Source: DASUAS01 sp963750045
GTDB lineage: Bacteria; Actinomycetota; Acidimicrobiia; IMCC26256; DASPTH01
Assembly (NCBI GenBank): GCA_963750045.1
Contig: CAVVPD010000008.1
Coordinates: 434,001 to 498,000 of the forward strand
Reading direction: 5' to 3'
Length of the DNA: 64,000 nucleotides
Part shown: positions 52,078-59,764 of the stretch, one piece after another
How positions within the stretch are numbered: position 1 is the first letter of the stretch
How the letters are laid out: every line of letters starts with the position of its first letter
The notes under the pieces: model-generated
Database searches by the model: none
The model's input: only the letters and a program-made list of their open reading frames with translations
Told to the model about the DNA's origin: nothing
Translations under genes and position numbers: made by a program

Positions 52078-53943
52078 ACGAAGCGTCGGTTGCTGATCCG
52101 CCGGATCCTCTCGATCGTGGCGCTCACGGCCGTGGTCACCGGGCTCGCCGCCGTCGGGCTCTCGGCCGACGTCTTCGCCGGCTTCCAGCGGCGGGCCACC
52201 GACGCCCTGTTCCCGGCCGCGCCCAGCGACAGCCACGTGGTCGTCGTCGGGTTCGACCGCAAGACCATCGACGCGCTCGGCAACCCGTTGCCGCGCGAGC
52301 AGGTCGCCGAGCTGGTCACCCAGTTGAAGGCCGACGGTGCCCGAGTCATCGCCTTCGACGTCATCTACGCCACCGAGAAGGAGGGTGACGCCGCGCTCCG
52401 GAGCACGATCGGTGACGCGGGCAACGTGGTGCTCGGGACGGAGGCGACCCTGAAGCCGGCCCCGGGCGGCGGACCGCCCCTCGTCACCTCCGCGTCGGGG
52501 GTGTCGAGCGATCTGGGGACGACCGGGTACACGGTCGGCCACGTCCAGGTGAACGCCGACCCGGGTGACGCGATCAACCGGAGCGTGCCGCTGGTCGTCG
52601 AGATGCCCGACGGGCAGTTTCTCCCCTCGCTCTCCCTCGCGGCCGTGATGCGCTACCGCGGCGTGCAGGGACCGGTGATCGTGCGCCCGGGCGGTGTGCA
52701 GATCGGCGACCGGTTCGTGCCGACGCTCGGCGCCAAGTCGATGCTGCTGAACTTCTCGGAGCGCCTCTCCGATCCCGCACGCGTCGTGTCGGCGGCGGAC
52801 GTGATCGCGGGCACCGTGGCGAAGAGCAAGATCGACGGCAAGATCGTGCTGGTCGGAGCGATCGACCCCACCCTCGGCGACCAGCGGCTGGCACCGGTCA
52901 ACAAGTCGATCGGTGTCCCCGGGGTGCTGCTCCACGCCAACGCGGTGAACACGATGCTCACCGGCACCTACCTCGACCCGGTGAGCGACGGCGTGACGCT
53001 CCTGTGGGTCGCCGGGCTGACGGCCCTGATCGGGATCGCGGTCCTCCTGTTGCCCCTGTGGATGTCGGTGCTCTTCACGCTGCTCCTCGGCGCCGGGTAC
53101 GCCGTGCTCGCGTTCGCCCGTTTCAACAACGGGCACGTCATGAACTTCGTGTACCCGTCGGTGGCGGTGATCGTCGCGTTCGTCGGCGCACTGGGGTTGC
53201 GATACTTCGGTGAGACGCGCCAACGGCGGCGGGTGACCACCCTGTTCTCGCAGTATGTGCCCGAAGCGGTCGCGCAGCGGCTGGTCGACGAGGACCGCGC
53301 GTCGCTGGCCGTGGAGGGCGAACGGCTCGAGATGACGGTGCTCTTCTGCGACCTCCGGGGCTTCACCGCGATGTCGGAGAACCTCGAGCCGGCGATCGTG
53401 CGGGTGATGCTGAACCACTACTACGACCGGGTGACCGACGTCGTCCTCGCCATGGAGGGCACCCTCATGAAGTACGTGGGTGACGAGGTCTTCGCCGTGT
53501 GGGGCGCCCCGCTGCCGAGCACCGACCACCCCCAGCGGGCGCTCGAGTGCGCGATCGCGATCCAGGCCCTCACACCCGACCTCAACCGGGAGCTGCTCGA
53601 ACGGGGAGCTCCCGAGGTGTCGTTCGGCATCGGGCTCAACACCGGCGATGCGGTGGCTGCGCACTTCGGGGGTGGGCGCCGCAGGCAGTACGACGTGGTG
53701 GGCGACACGGTCAACGTGGGTGCGCGTCTCTGTTCGAGCGCGGGCCGCGGCGAGATCATCCTCTCCGACCAGGTGCTGTCGCGGGTGCCCTCGCCGCCGC
53801 CGGTGGAGCCGCTCGGGCCGATCGAGCTCAAGGGCGTGAGCCGCGAGCTGAAGCTGTGGCGGGTGGTGCGTGCCGATTCGACTAGTGTCGGGACCGAGCT
53901 GGCGTCGAGGGGCGAGCCAGTACTCGAAGGGGACGGCCGATGA
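52078..53943 (+). CDS. CHASE2-domain adenylate cyclase (class III)
   Basis: About 621 residues. An N-terminal membrane helix (ILSIVALTAVVTGLAAVGL) leads into an extracytoplasmic CHASE2 sensor (about residues 35-305: LPREQVAELVTQLKADGARV, VLVGAIDPTLGDQRLAPV). Three membrane helices (310-370) and a cytoplasmic cyclase domain follow. That domain has VLFCDLRGFTAMSENL (metal Asp), MKYVGDEVFAVWG (Lys plus second Asp) and QYDVVGDTVNVGARLCS (adenine-specifying Asp and transition-state Asn/Arg), so it should make cAMP. The best ribosome-binding site, GGAGGT (52067-52072), sits five bases before ACG 52078 (then KRRLL); the first ordinary start is TTG 52090. Confidence 0.92.
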   Translation, partial: TKRRLLIRRILSIVALTAVVTGLAAVGLSADVFAGFQRRATDALFPAAPSDSHVVVVGFDRKTIDALGNPLPREQVAELVTQLKADGARVIAFDVIYATEKEGDAALRSTIGDAGNVVLGTEATLKPAPGGGPPLVTSASGVSSDLGTTGYTVGHVQVNADPGDAINRSVPLVVEMPDGQFLPSLSLAAVMRYRGVQGPVIVRPGGVQIGDRFVPTLGAKSMLLNFSERLSDPARVVSAADVIAGTVAKSKIDGKIVLVGAIDPTLGDQRLAPVNKSIGVPGVLLHANAVNTMLTGTYLDPVSDGVTLLWVAGLTALIGIAVLLLPLWMSVLFTLLLGAGYAVLAFARFNNGHVMNFVYPSVAVIVAFVGALGLRYFGETRQRRRVTTLFSQYVPEAVAQRLVDEDRASLAVEGERLEMTVLFCDLRGFTAMSENLEPAIVRVMLNHYYDRVTDVVLAMEGTLMKYVGDEVFAVWGAPLPSTDHPQRALECAIAIQALTPDLNRELLERGAPEVSFGIGLNTGDAVAAHFGGGRRRQYDVVGDTVNVGARLCSSAGRGEIILSDQVLSRVPSPPPVEPLGPIELKGVSRELKLWRVVRADSTSVGTELASRGEPVLEGDGR

Positions 53944-54548
53944 GGCGAGGTGAGGGCGCGCGCGCCAGGAACCGCATCCGGGACCTTCCGGTGTTCCTCG
54001 TCGCCTGCGCGCTGGCCGCGGCGGGCGCCATCGCGGTCGGCGGCCCCGCCGCAGCGAAGGCCTCGTCCAGTGGCGCGTCGCTGGCGAGCGTGAAGGTCAC
54101 CACCGACCAGGTGTCGATCAAGGCGAAGGGCGAGTTCGACTTCGTCGTGGCGAAGAACGGCCAGGCGCTGCGCCAGGGCGACACCATCAAGACCGACGCC
54201 AGCGGCCGGGCCGAGATCGATTACACCGACGGGTCGCTCACCCGCCTCGGTGCGTCGACCGTCTTCACCATCTCCAAGCTCACGAACAAGCGTGGTGGCC
54301 GCCAGACGCAGGGCACGTTGTCGGTGGGCGAGACCTGGAACCGCGCCGCGAAGGTCTCCGAGACCGGGTCGTTCGAGGTCAAGGCCGGCGGCACGACGGC
54401 AGCCGTGGAGGGGACCGCGTTCGTGGTGAAGTGCGTCCCCCAGGACGACGGGCAGCAACAGGTCTCCTGCACCGTCACCGCGGTCGTCGACAACATCCAG
54501 GTCAGCAGCGACGCGTGGGACGTCACTTCGGTGACGAGCGCGCCGTAG
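53940..54548 (+). CDS. secreted FecR-domain protein
   Basis: A 202-residue protein with a signal sequence or membrane anchor (LPVFLVACALAAAGAIAVGG) and an outer FecR-like beta domain: GQALRQGDTIKTDASGRAEI, YTDGSLTRLGASTVFTI, SVGETWNRAAKVSETGSFEV and TPTAAVEGTAFVV-type strand (GTTAAVEGTAFVVKC). FecR proteins sense or transmit extracellular cues. ATG 53940 overlaps the cyclase stop (ATGA), so it is cotranslated. FecR next to CHASE2 cyclases is a known association; the ligand is unknown. Confidence 0.85.
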   Translation: MRRGEGARARNRIRDLPVFLVACALAAAGAIAVGGPAAAKASSSGASLASVKVTTDQVSIKAKGEFDFVVAKNGQALRQGDTIKTDASGRAEIDYTDGSLTRLGASTVFTISKLTNKRGGRQTQGTLSVGETWNRAAKVSETGSFEVKAGGTTAAVEGTAFVVKCVPQDDGQQQVSCTVTAVVDNIQVSSDAWDVTSVTSAP

Positions 54549-54565
54549 CGATCCGCGTGGCGTCG

Positions 54566-55639
54566 ATGGGCTCCCGACGGAGTGCACACAGCGGTCGCTC
54601 GGGTGGCCGGGCCCGATCCGCAATGGCTGCCGCCGCCGTGCTGGCGTTCGGCGTGCTGGCCGCGAGCTGCGACGGCGGATCGTCGAGCTCCGCGAAGCCC
54701 ACGTCGACGACGAAGGCCGCCGAAGTCGCGGCGCAGGCGGCGACACCGACCGGCGCCGAGGCGGGGGTCGCGCAGTACCTGAGCAGCCAGGGGATCCAGT
54801 ACGCGGGCGACTGCGCCATCGCGCAGCTGCCGCACGACAAGGGCGCGTGGTGCGCCACACTGCGCGAGGGCGCCGACAGCAACGACCAGAAGGTCTACGG
54901 CATCGGGCCGGTGGGGGAGAAGCCCACCAAGGTGATCACGGTCACCCGTCACGGCTCGGCCCAGCTCACACCGGGCTTGCAGGTGGGCGTGGCCGACGGC
55001 GACGTCGGTGCACCCGAGCAGCTCACGCCCGAGGAGCTCAACGGCAACTTCTTCATCACCGGCAACCTCATCCTCGACCAGCAGGCGGGCATCGGGAACG
55101 GCCTCGCGGATCTCCCCGGCGGTGAGCAGAGCACCGGCGGCCAGAACGGCACCGGTGGAACGGGCGGCGGGACCGGCGCCCTCCCCGTGGTGACCTCGCA
55201 GCCGGGAGCCGACGCAGGGCAGTATCCGCCCGCCGCCAACTTCGTGGTCGACGAGCCGAACGTCGAGGTGGGCGGCGAGGTCGTCTTCCACGGGTCGGGG
55301 TGCGCGACCGCCGAGCCGCTCCAGGTGCTGTTCTCCGGCGCCCCGATCGGCACCATCGCGGCGAGCGTCCAGGGCTCCTTCGCCGGGTCGATCTCGATCC
55401 CGCCCGGCACTGCGCCGGGCGCCCACACCGTGACCGTGCGCGGCTCGACGTGTGTGTTCAACACGACCATCACCGTGCGCGGTGTGGCCCTCGCCTTCAC
55501 CGGCTCGTCGAGCCATACCGGCACCTACGTCCTCGGGGCCTTCGCGGCGATCATGCTCGGCGCGGTGCTCGTCGTCGGCAGCCGCCGCCGCCGTCGGGGT
55601 GTCGGCGATCGACCTTCCCCGCCGCCCGCGGCGGTGTGA
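54566..55639 (+). CDS. surface protein with lipobox and LAxTG sorting signal
   Basis: About 357 residues. The N-terminus is basic, then AAAAVLAFGVLAASC, a lipobox with Cys35. Near the C-terminus LAFTG (around residue 309) is followed by a membrane helix (YVLGAFAAIMLGAVLVVG) and RRRRR, a sortase E-type sorting signal. The middle has a Thr/Ala-rich linker, a ~150-residue region (GIQYAGDCAIAQLPHDKGAW), a Gly-rich linker and an Ig/IPT-like domain (VEVGGEVVFHGSGC to VTVRGSTCVF). Carrying both anchors is unusual. It follows FecR by 17 bases. GTG 54557 is an alternative start. Confidence 0.78.
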   Translation: MGSRRSAHSGRSGGRARSAMAAAAVLAFGVLAASCDGGSSSSAKPTSTTKAAEVAAQAATPTGAEAGVAQYLSSQGIQYAGDCAIAQLPHDKGAWCATLREGADSNDQKVYGIGPVGEKPTKVITVTRHGSAQLTPGLQVGVADGDVGAPEQLTPEELNGNFFITGNLILDQQAGIGNGLADLPGGEQSTGGQNGTGGTGGGTGALPVVTSQPGADAGQYPPAANFVVDEPNVEVGGEVVFHGSGCATAEPLQVLFSGAPIGTIAASVQGSFAGSISIPPGTAPGAHTVTVRGSTCVFNTTITVRGVALAFTGSSSHTGTYVLGAFAAIMLGAVLVVGSRRRRRGVGDRPSPPPAAV

Positions 55640-55662
55640 CGGGAATTCACGGGTCCCCGCCG

Positions 55663-56119
55663 ATGAGCTTCGGCGCCGATCTCGACGAACGCATCGCGTT
55701 GCTCGCGCGACATCTGGTTGTTCAGCACGTGCGACGACGACGAGCTCGGTCGCATCGCCGGGCTGGCCCACCCGAGGGAAGCGGCGACCGGCGACCGCCT
55801 CACACGGCAGGGTGAAGACGGTCTGGAGTTCTTCGTCGTCGTGGCCGGGGACGCGTCGGCGACGGTCGACGGCGACGAGATCGGCACCATCGGTCCCGGT
55901 GGGTTCTTCGGCGAGATGGCGTTGATCGACGGTGGGGAGCGCGTCGCGACGGTGACCGCGACGACGCCGATGCAGCTCCTCGTGCTCGGGCGTCACGACT
56001 TCAACGAGATGCTCGAGATCGCGATGCCCCGGATCGCGCCCAAGCTGCTCGCGGTGGTGGGAGCGCGTCTGCGCGCCGTCGAGGACCACGCGGGTATCGA
56101 CTCGACCCTCGGTCTCTGA
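55663..56119 (+). CDS. cyclic nucleotide-binding domain protein (one frameshift)
   Basis: A small cAMP-binding protein of about 151 residues after correction. The N-terminus MSFGADLDERIALLARH (ATG 55663) is in one phase, and FSTCDDDELGRIAGLAHPRE onward in another; a single extra base near 55711-55720 explains it. The CNB domain shows GDRLTRQGEDGLEFFVVVAG and the phosphate-binding cassette GPGGFFGEMALIDGGERVAT (F-G-E-x-A-L and the Arg). There is no DNA-binding or catalytic domain. It lies directly after the cyclase module and could be its cAMP effector. Confidence 0.82.
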
Positions 56120-56399
56120 GCACCGGCGCCCACGGATCGGGCGACGTGCGCCAGGGCGACCCGCTCGGCAGCCTGTGCACAGGGGGGTGCGCGCACCCGC
56201 CGGAGTCGCCCCGGCGCATCCTGTTCCCCCCCCGAGGCCGGGCAGGAGTGACCGGTAGTCGCGCGATCGTAGACCCCTTCGCGCGTGCGTGCTCGGGAGG
56301 TCGGGTCCAACTGAGGGTCGGCGCCTCTGACCCTTTCGTCGGGTCCTCGCATGCGGCGTCTCGTAGCCTCGCCCATTCCTGACACGAGGGGATCTGGCC

Positions 56400-57551
56400 A
56401 TGAACGTACGGTTCCGCGGTGGGGTGGGCGCGGCGTTGCTGGCGGCACTGGTCGCGCTCTCGGGCGCTTCGATGTCGACCGCGTCCGCGGCGAGCGGGTC
56501 GAAGCCCACACTCGACGCGGCGACCCGCAAGCAGCTCGGGGCGGCGCTCGACGACGTGTTCACGAAAGTGAACGCCCCCGGTGTCATCGTCGGCGTGCGC
56601 GTCGGCGACCAGACGTGGAAAGCCACCCGCGGCGTGAGTGACACCGCCACGAAGGCCCCCGTCGCACCGAAGGGGTATACCCGCATCGGATCGGTCACCA
56701 AGACCTTCACCGGCACGCTGATCACGCAGCTCGTCGACGAGGGCAAGCTCAGCCTCGACGACACCGTCGACCGCTGGTTCCCCGACGTGCCCGAAGCGAG
56801 CCAGATCACGATCCGGATGCTCGGCGACATGGCGAGCGGCATCAACAGCTACACCGCCGACGACGCGACGACGTCGAAGTACTTCGCCGACCCCGAGGGC
56901 GCATGGACTCCCGAGGAGCTGATCGACGCGGGGGTGGCCTCGCCGCGCAAGTTCCCGCCCGGTGATGGCTTCTTCTACTCGAACACCAACTTCGTGATGC
57001 TCGGGATGATCATCGAGCAGGTCACCAACCAGCCCTACGTGCAGGCGTTGCAGCAGCGGATCCTCGATCCGCTCAAGCTGCACGCGACCAGCTTCCCCGA
57101 CGCCGCGACGCTGCCGTCGCCCTCGTGGCACGGCTACACCGACCAGATCACCACCGCCGACGGCCAGCCCGTCGACGCCACCACCTGGAGCCCCACGTTC
57201 GCGGCGATGGCCGGACAGATGCAGTCGAACCTCGCCGACGTGATGACCTGGGCGAAGGCGGTCGGCACCGGCGCCACGCTCACCAAGAAGGGTCAGGCGG
57301 AGCGCATGCAGGGCAACCCGAAGTCGAAGTCGGGCGTACGGGAGTACACGTTCGCGATCGGCAAGGACAACGGCTGGCTCGCCCACGACGGTGACATCCC
57401 CGGCTTCAACGCGCAGCTCGCGTACCTGCCGGCGCACGACGTGACCATCGTGGTGCTCGCCAACTCCGACATCGCGACCGCAGCGGTCACCCCGGCACCG
57501 GCGATCTTCACCGCGTTGGCGACGGTGATCACGCCCGACAACGTGCCGTGA
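56400..57551 (+). CDS. secreted serine hydrolase, beta-lactamase class C / D,D-peptidase family
   Basis: A 383-residue exported penicillin-binding-like hydrolase. The signal peptide is RGGVGAALLAALVALSGASM, cleaved near ASA-AS. The active site is Ser-x-x-Lys in IGSVTKTFTGTLI (near residue 98), with Tyr-x-Asn in FFYSNTNFVMLGMI. A third box region is WLAHDGDIPGFNAQL. It may trim peptidoglycan peptides or hydrolyse esters. The start is ATG 56400, behind GAGGGGATC. The 280 bases upstream hold a possible TAGCCT -10 (56362) and no gene. Confidence 0.9.
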   Translation: MNVRFRGGVGAALLAALVALSGASMSTASAASGSKPTLDAATRKQLGAALDDVFTKVNAPGVIVGVRVGDQTWKATRGVSDTATKAPVAPKGYTRIGSVTKTFTGTLITQLVDEGKLSLDDTVDRWFPDVPEASQITIRMLGDMASGINSYTADDATTSKYFADPEGAWTPEELIDAGVASPRKFPPGDGFFYSNTNFVMLGMIIEQVTNQPYVQALQQRILDPLKLHATSFPDAATLPSPSWHGYTDQITTADGQPVDATTWSPTFAAMAGQMQSNLADVMTWAKAVGTGATLTKKGQAERMQGNPKSKSGVREYTFAIGKDNGWLAHDGDIPGFNAQLAYLPAHDVTIVVLANSDIATAAVTPAPAIFTALATVITPDNVP

Positions 57552-57622
57552 GCTGAAGGCGCGCGGCCCGCCGGCACCGCGCCATCCCGCGTGCCTCCGC
57601 GACGCTCCCGCCCCAAACGCCG

Positions 57623-57706
57623 TGCCCGGAGTGGGATTCGAACCCACATGCCCCGAAGGGCAGCCGGTTTTGAGCCGACCGCGTCAGCCAGTTGCGCCAT
57701 CCGGGC
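57623..57706 (-). tRNA. tRNA-Leu (anticodon CAA)
   Basis: An 84-base class II tRNA on the minus strand. The acceptor stem GCCCGGA (57706-57700) pairs with TCCGGGC (57630-57624), with discriminator A. The anticodon loop is CTCAAAA between complementary stems. The long variable arm has a TTCG loop, and the T arm is GTGGGTTCGAATCCCAC. No CCA is encoded immediately after the discriminator base. Confidence 0.97.
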
Positions 57707-57720
57707 TGGAAGGCAAGACC

Positions 57721-58755
57721 CTACTTCGCGGGGAGGTTCGGGAGGTTGTCGTTGCACAACGCCACGAGCGTCGCGAACGGATCGACCGGCGGGCTCGCGC
57801 CGGGGGTGCCGGGGTGGACCTCGAAGTGGAGGTGTGGCCCGGTCGCGTTGCCGGTCATCCCCACGTACCCGATCACGTCGCCCGCCTTCACCAGGCCCCC
57901 GTCGCCCTCGTACCGGGAGAAGTGCGCGTAGTAGTACGACACGTGGTCGACCCCGGTGAGCCAGGCGCCGTTGCCGCCGTCGCCGCCGACGTCGTGGCGG
58001 AGGAGCCCGGTGACCACCGCAACCACCGGGGTGCCGGTGAGCGCGCCCATGTCGATCCCCGGATGCGGACCGCCGGGCCGCAGCTCGCCGAAGTCGTCGG
58101 TGAACACGACGACACCCTTGACCGGGCACTCGGTGGCGCCGGTCGAGACGTCGAGGCCCTGCTTGGTCACGCCGTCGACCAGCAGCGCATGCACCTTGTC
58201 GTACGCGTCGGTCGCCACCGCGAGCTTCTTCTGCAGCAGGTCGTTGAGCGGCGCCAAGCTGGCGATCGTCTGCTGAAGCTCGGCCCGCTGGCTCTTCAGC
58301 TCGGCCTCGCGCGCCGCGAGCTTGGCGGCGGTGTCGCGCAGCTCGGCGGCCATGTCGAGGTCATGGGTGCCGATCGTGTCGGTGAGGTGGGCGGCCCGGA
58401 GCGCGTCCTCGGCGTTCGTCGCGTCCATCGCCGACTCGAAGGCGGCGACGTTGCCGTGACGCATGTAGAGCTGCGCGGCCCGTGCCTTCACCTCGGTCTT
58501 GAGCTCCGTGGCGCGGGCCCGGAGCTGCGGGATCTGGGCCTCGGCGTCGGCGATCTGCGCCTCGAGCTTGGCCTGTTCGGTCTCCGCGGCCGAGATCTTG
58601 GCCGAGAGCGCCGTGGCCTCGGTGCGAGCGACGTCGAGGCGCTGCTGGGCGAGCGTCAAGGGGTCTCGTCCCGGCTCGTCGGCCGCGTGGGCGGCCGGCG
58701 GGAGGAACGTCAGGATGCCGAGAGCGGTCAGGACGACCGCGATGCGCCGAATCAC
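57721..58755 (-). CDS. M23 family murein endopeptidase with coiled-coil
   Basis: A 344-residue exported protein. The signal peptide is IAVVLTALGILTFLPPAAHA. A long coiled coil (residues about 30-190, e.g. KISAAETEQAKLEAQIADAE) resembles EnvC/RipA-type regulators. The C-terminal LytM domain has GGPHPGIDMGALTGTPV (first metal His and Asp) and GPHLHFEVHPG (H-x-H), so the zinc site appears complete and the enzyme active. It probably helps split the cell wall during division. The tRNA-Leu lies just downstream. Confidence 0.9.
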   Translation of the reverse strand: MIRRIAVVLTALGILTFLPPAAHAADEPGRDPLTLAQQRLDVARTEATALSAKISAAETEQAKLEAQIADAEAQIPQLRARATELKTEVKARAAQLYMRHGNVAAFESAMDATNAEDALRAAHLTDTIGTHDLDMAAELRDTAAKLAAREAELKSQRAELQQTIASLAPLNDLLQKKLAVATDAYDKVHALLVDGVTKQGLDVSTGATECPVKGVVVFTDDFGELRPGGPHPGIDMGALTGTPVVAVVTGLLRHDVGGDGGNGAWLTGVDHVSYYYAHFSRYEGDGGLVKAGDVIGYVGMTGNATGPHLHFEVHPGTPGASPPVDPFATLVALCNDNLPNLPAK

Positions 58756-58805
58756 GTCTTGTCGATTTCGACCGGAACCCGGAGCTGCTTGAGCGCGGCC
58801 CGCTC

Positions 58806-58811
58806 TACACT
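58806..58811 (+). promoter_or_regulatory. candidate -10 element (TACACT)
   Basis: TACACT ends nine bases before the ATG at 58821 of the small coiled-coil gene that precedes pdtaR; no ribosome-binding site. Confidence 0.4.
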
Positions 58812-58820
58812 GACCCGACT

Positions 58821-59120
58821 ATGTCGCAGTCGATCCTCCAGCGGCGTCTGGTCGACGTCAGCGAGCGGCTCAAGCGGATACGGGCCGAGCTCGCGGTCAC
58901 CGAGGAGCAGGTCGTGTTCCTCGAGGAACAGGCAGAAGACGTGCGGCTGCGCGCCCTGGTGGCGGAGACCCCCTTGGCCGACGTCGAGGCCCGCGATGCC
59001 CGCCGTCACGCCGACGCCCAGGCCGACCACCGCGACTCGCTGCGTGCCACCGTACGCGAGCTCGAGACCGAGCAGGACTCTCTCCTCGACCGCATCTCTG
59101 CCGAATTGTCGGCGCGTTGA
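58821..59120 (+). CDS. small coiled-coil protein upstream of pdtaR
   Basis: A 99-residue protein, nearly all helix-forming and charged (RLVDVSERLKRIRAELAVTE, LRATVRELETEQDSLLDRIS), probably two antiparallel helices. No named family known to me. It is 15 bases before the ANTAR regulator gene and likely cotranscribed with it. A role in that regulatory step is inference only. Confidence 0.65.
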   Translation: MSQSILQRRLVDVSERLKRIRAELAVTEEQVVFLEEQAEDVRLRALVAETPLADVEARDARRHADAQADHRDSLRATVRELETEQDSLLDRISAELSAR

Positions 59121-59135
59121 ACCCAGGGAGCCTCC

Positions 59136-59729
59136 GTGTCCGCTGAGCCCACCCGTCCGATCCGTGTCGTGATCGCCGAGGACGAGGCCATCATCCGTCT
59201 CGACCTCAAGGAGCTCCTCCAGGAGGAGGGCTACGACGTGGTCGGCGAGACCGGACGCGGCGACGAGGCCATCGAGCTGGTGCGGGACTTGCGGCCCGAT
59301 CTCGTGATCCTCGACATCAAGATGCCGGGGCTCGACGGCCTGTCCGCGGCCCGCCACGTCGCCGGCGAGCGGCTCGCCGCCGTGCTGATGGTCACCGCGT
59401 TCTCCCAGCGCGAGCTGGTGGAGCAGGCCCGTGACGCGGGCGCCCTCGCCTACCTCGTCAAGCCGTTCCAGAAGAGCGACCTCATCCCCGCCATCGAGGT
59501 GGCGCTGGGCCGCTTCGCGGAGCTCACCGCGCTGGAACGCGACGTGGAAGACCTCCAGTCCCGGCTCGAGGCCCGCAAGACGATCGACCGGGCCAAGGGC
59601 CGGCTGATGGACGACCACTCGCTGGCCGAGCAGGACGCGTGGCGGTTCCTCCAACAGCAGGCGATGGCGAACCGGGTGAAGATCGACGAGATCGCGCGTC
59701 GGGTCGTCGACGGCGAGCTCCAGCCGTAG
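59136..59729 (+). CDS. pdtaR: ANTAR-domain response regulator, PdtaR-like
   Basis: A 197-residue two-domain regulator. The receiver has VVIAEDEAIIRLDLKELL, the phospho-Asp in LVILDIKMPGLDG, Thr in MVTAFSQREL and Lys in AYLVKPFQKSDL. The C-terminal ANTAR helices (ARKTIDRAKGRLMDD, EQDAWRFLQQQAMANRVKI) bind paired RNA hairpins and prevent termination. In mycobacteria pdtaR lies near polA, as here. The ribosome-binding region is AGGGAG (59124-59129). A partner kinase is not nearby. Confidence 0.93.
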   Translation: MSAEPTRPIRVVIAEDEAIIRLDLKELLQEEGYDVVGETGRGDEAIELVRDLRPDLVILDIKMPGLDGLSAARHVAGERLAAVLMVTAFSQRELVEQARDAGALAYLVKPFQKSDLIPAIEVALGRFAELTALERDVEDLQSRLEARKTIDRAKGRLMDDHSLAEQDAWRFLQQQAMANRVKIDEIARRVVDGELQP

Positions 59730-59752
59730 GGGACGAAACCCGACCCTCGGCG

Positions 59753-59758
59753 TACGAT
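59753..59758 (+). promoter_or_regulatory. candidate -10 element (TACGAT) for polA
   Basis: TACGAT ends six bases before the GTG of polA at 59765, with no ribosome-binding site, consistent with a leaderless message. Confidence 0.5.
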
Positions 59759-59764
59759 CGGCCC

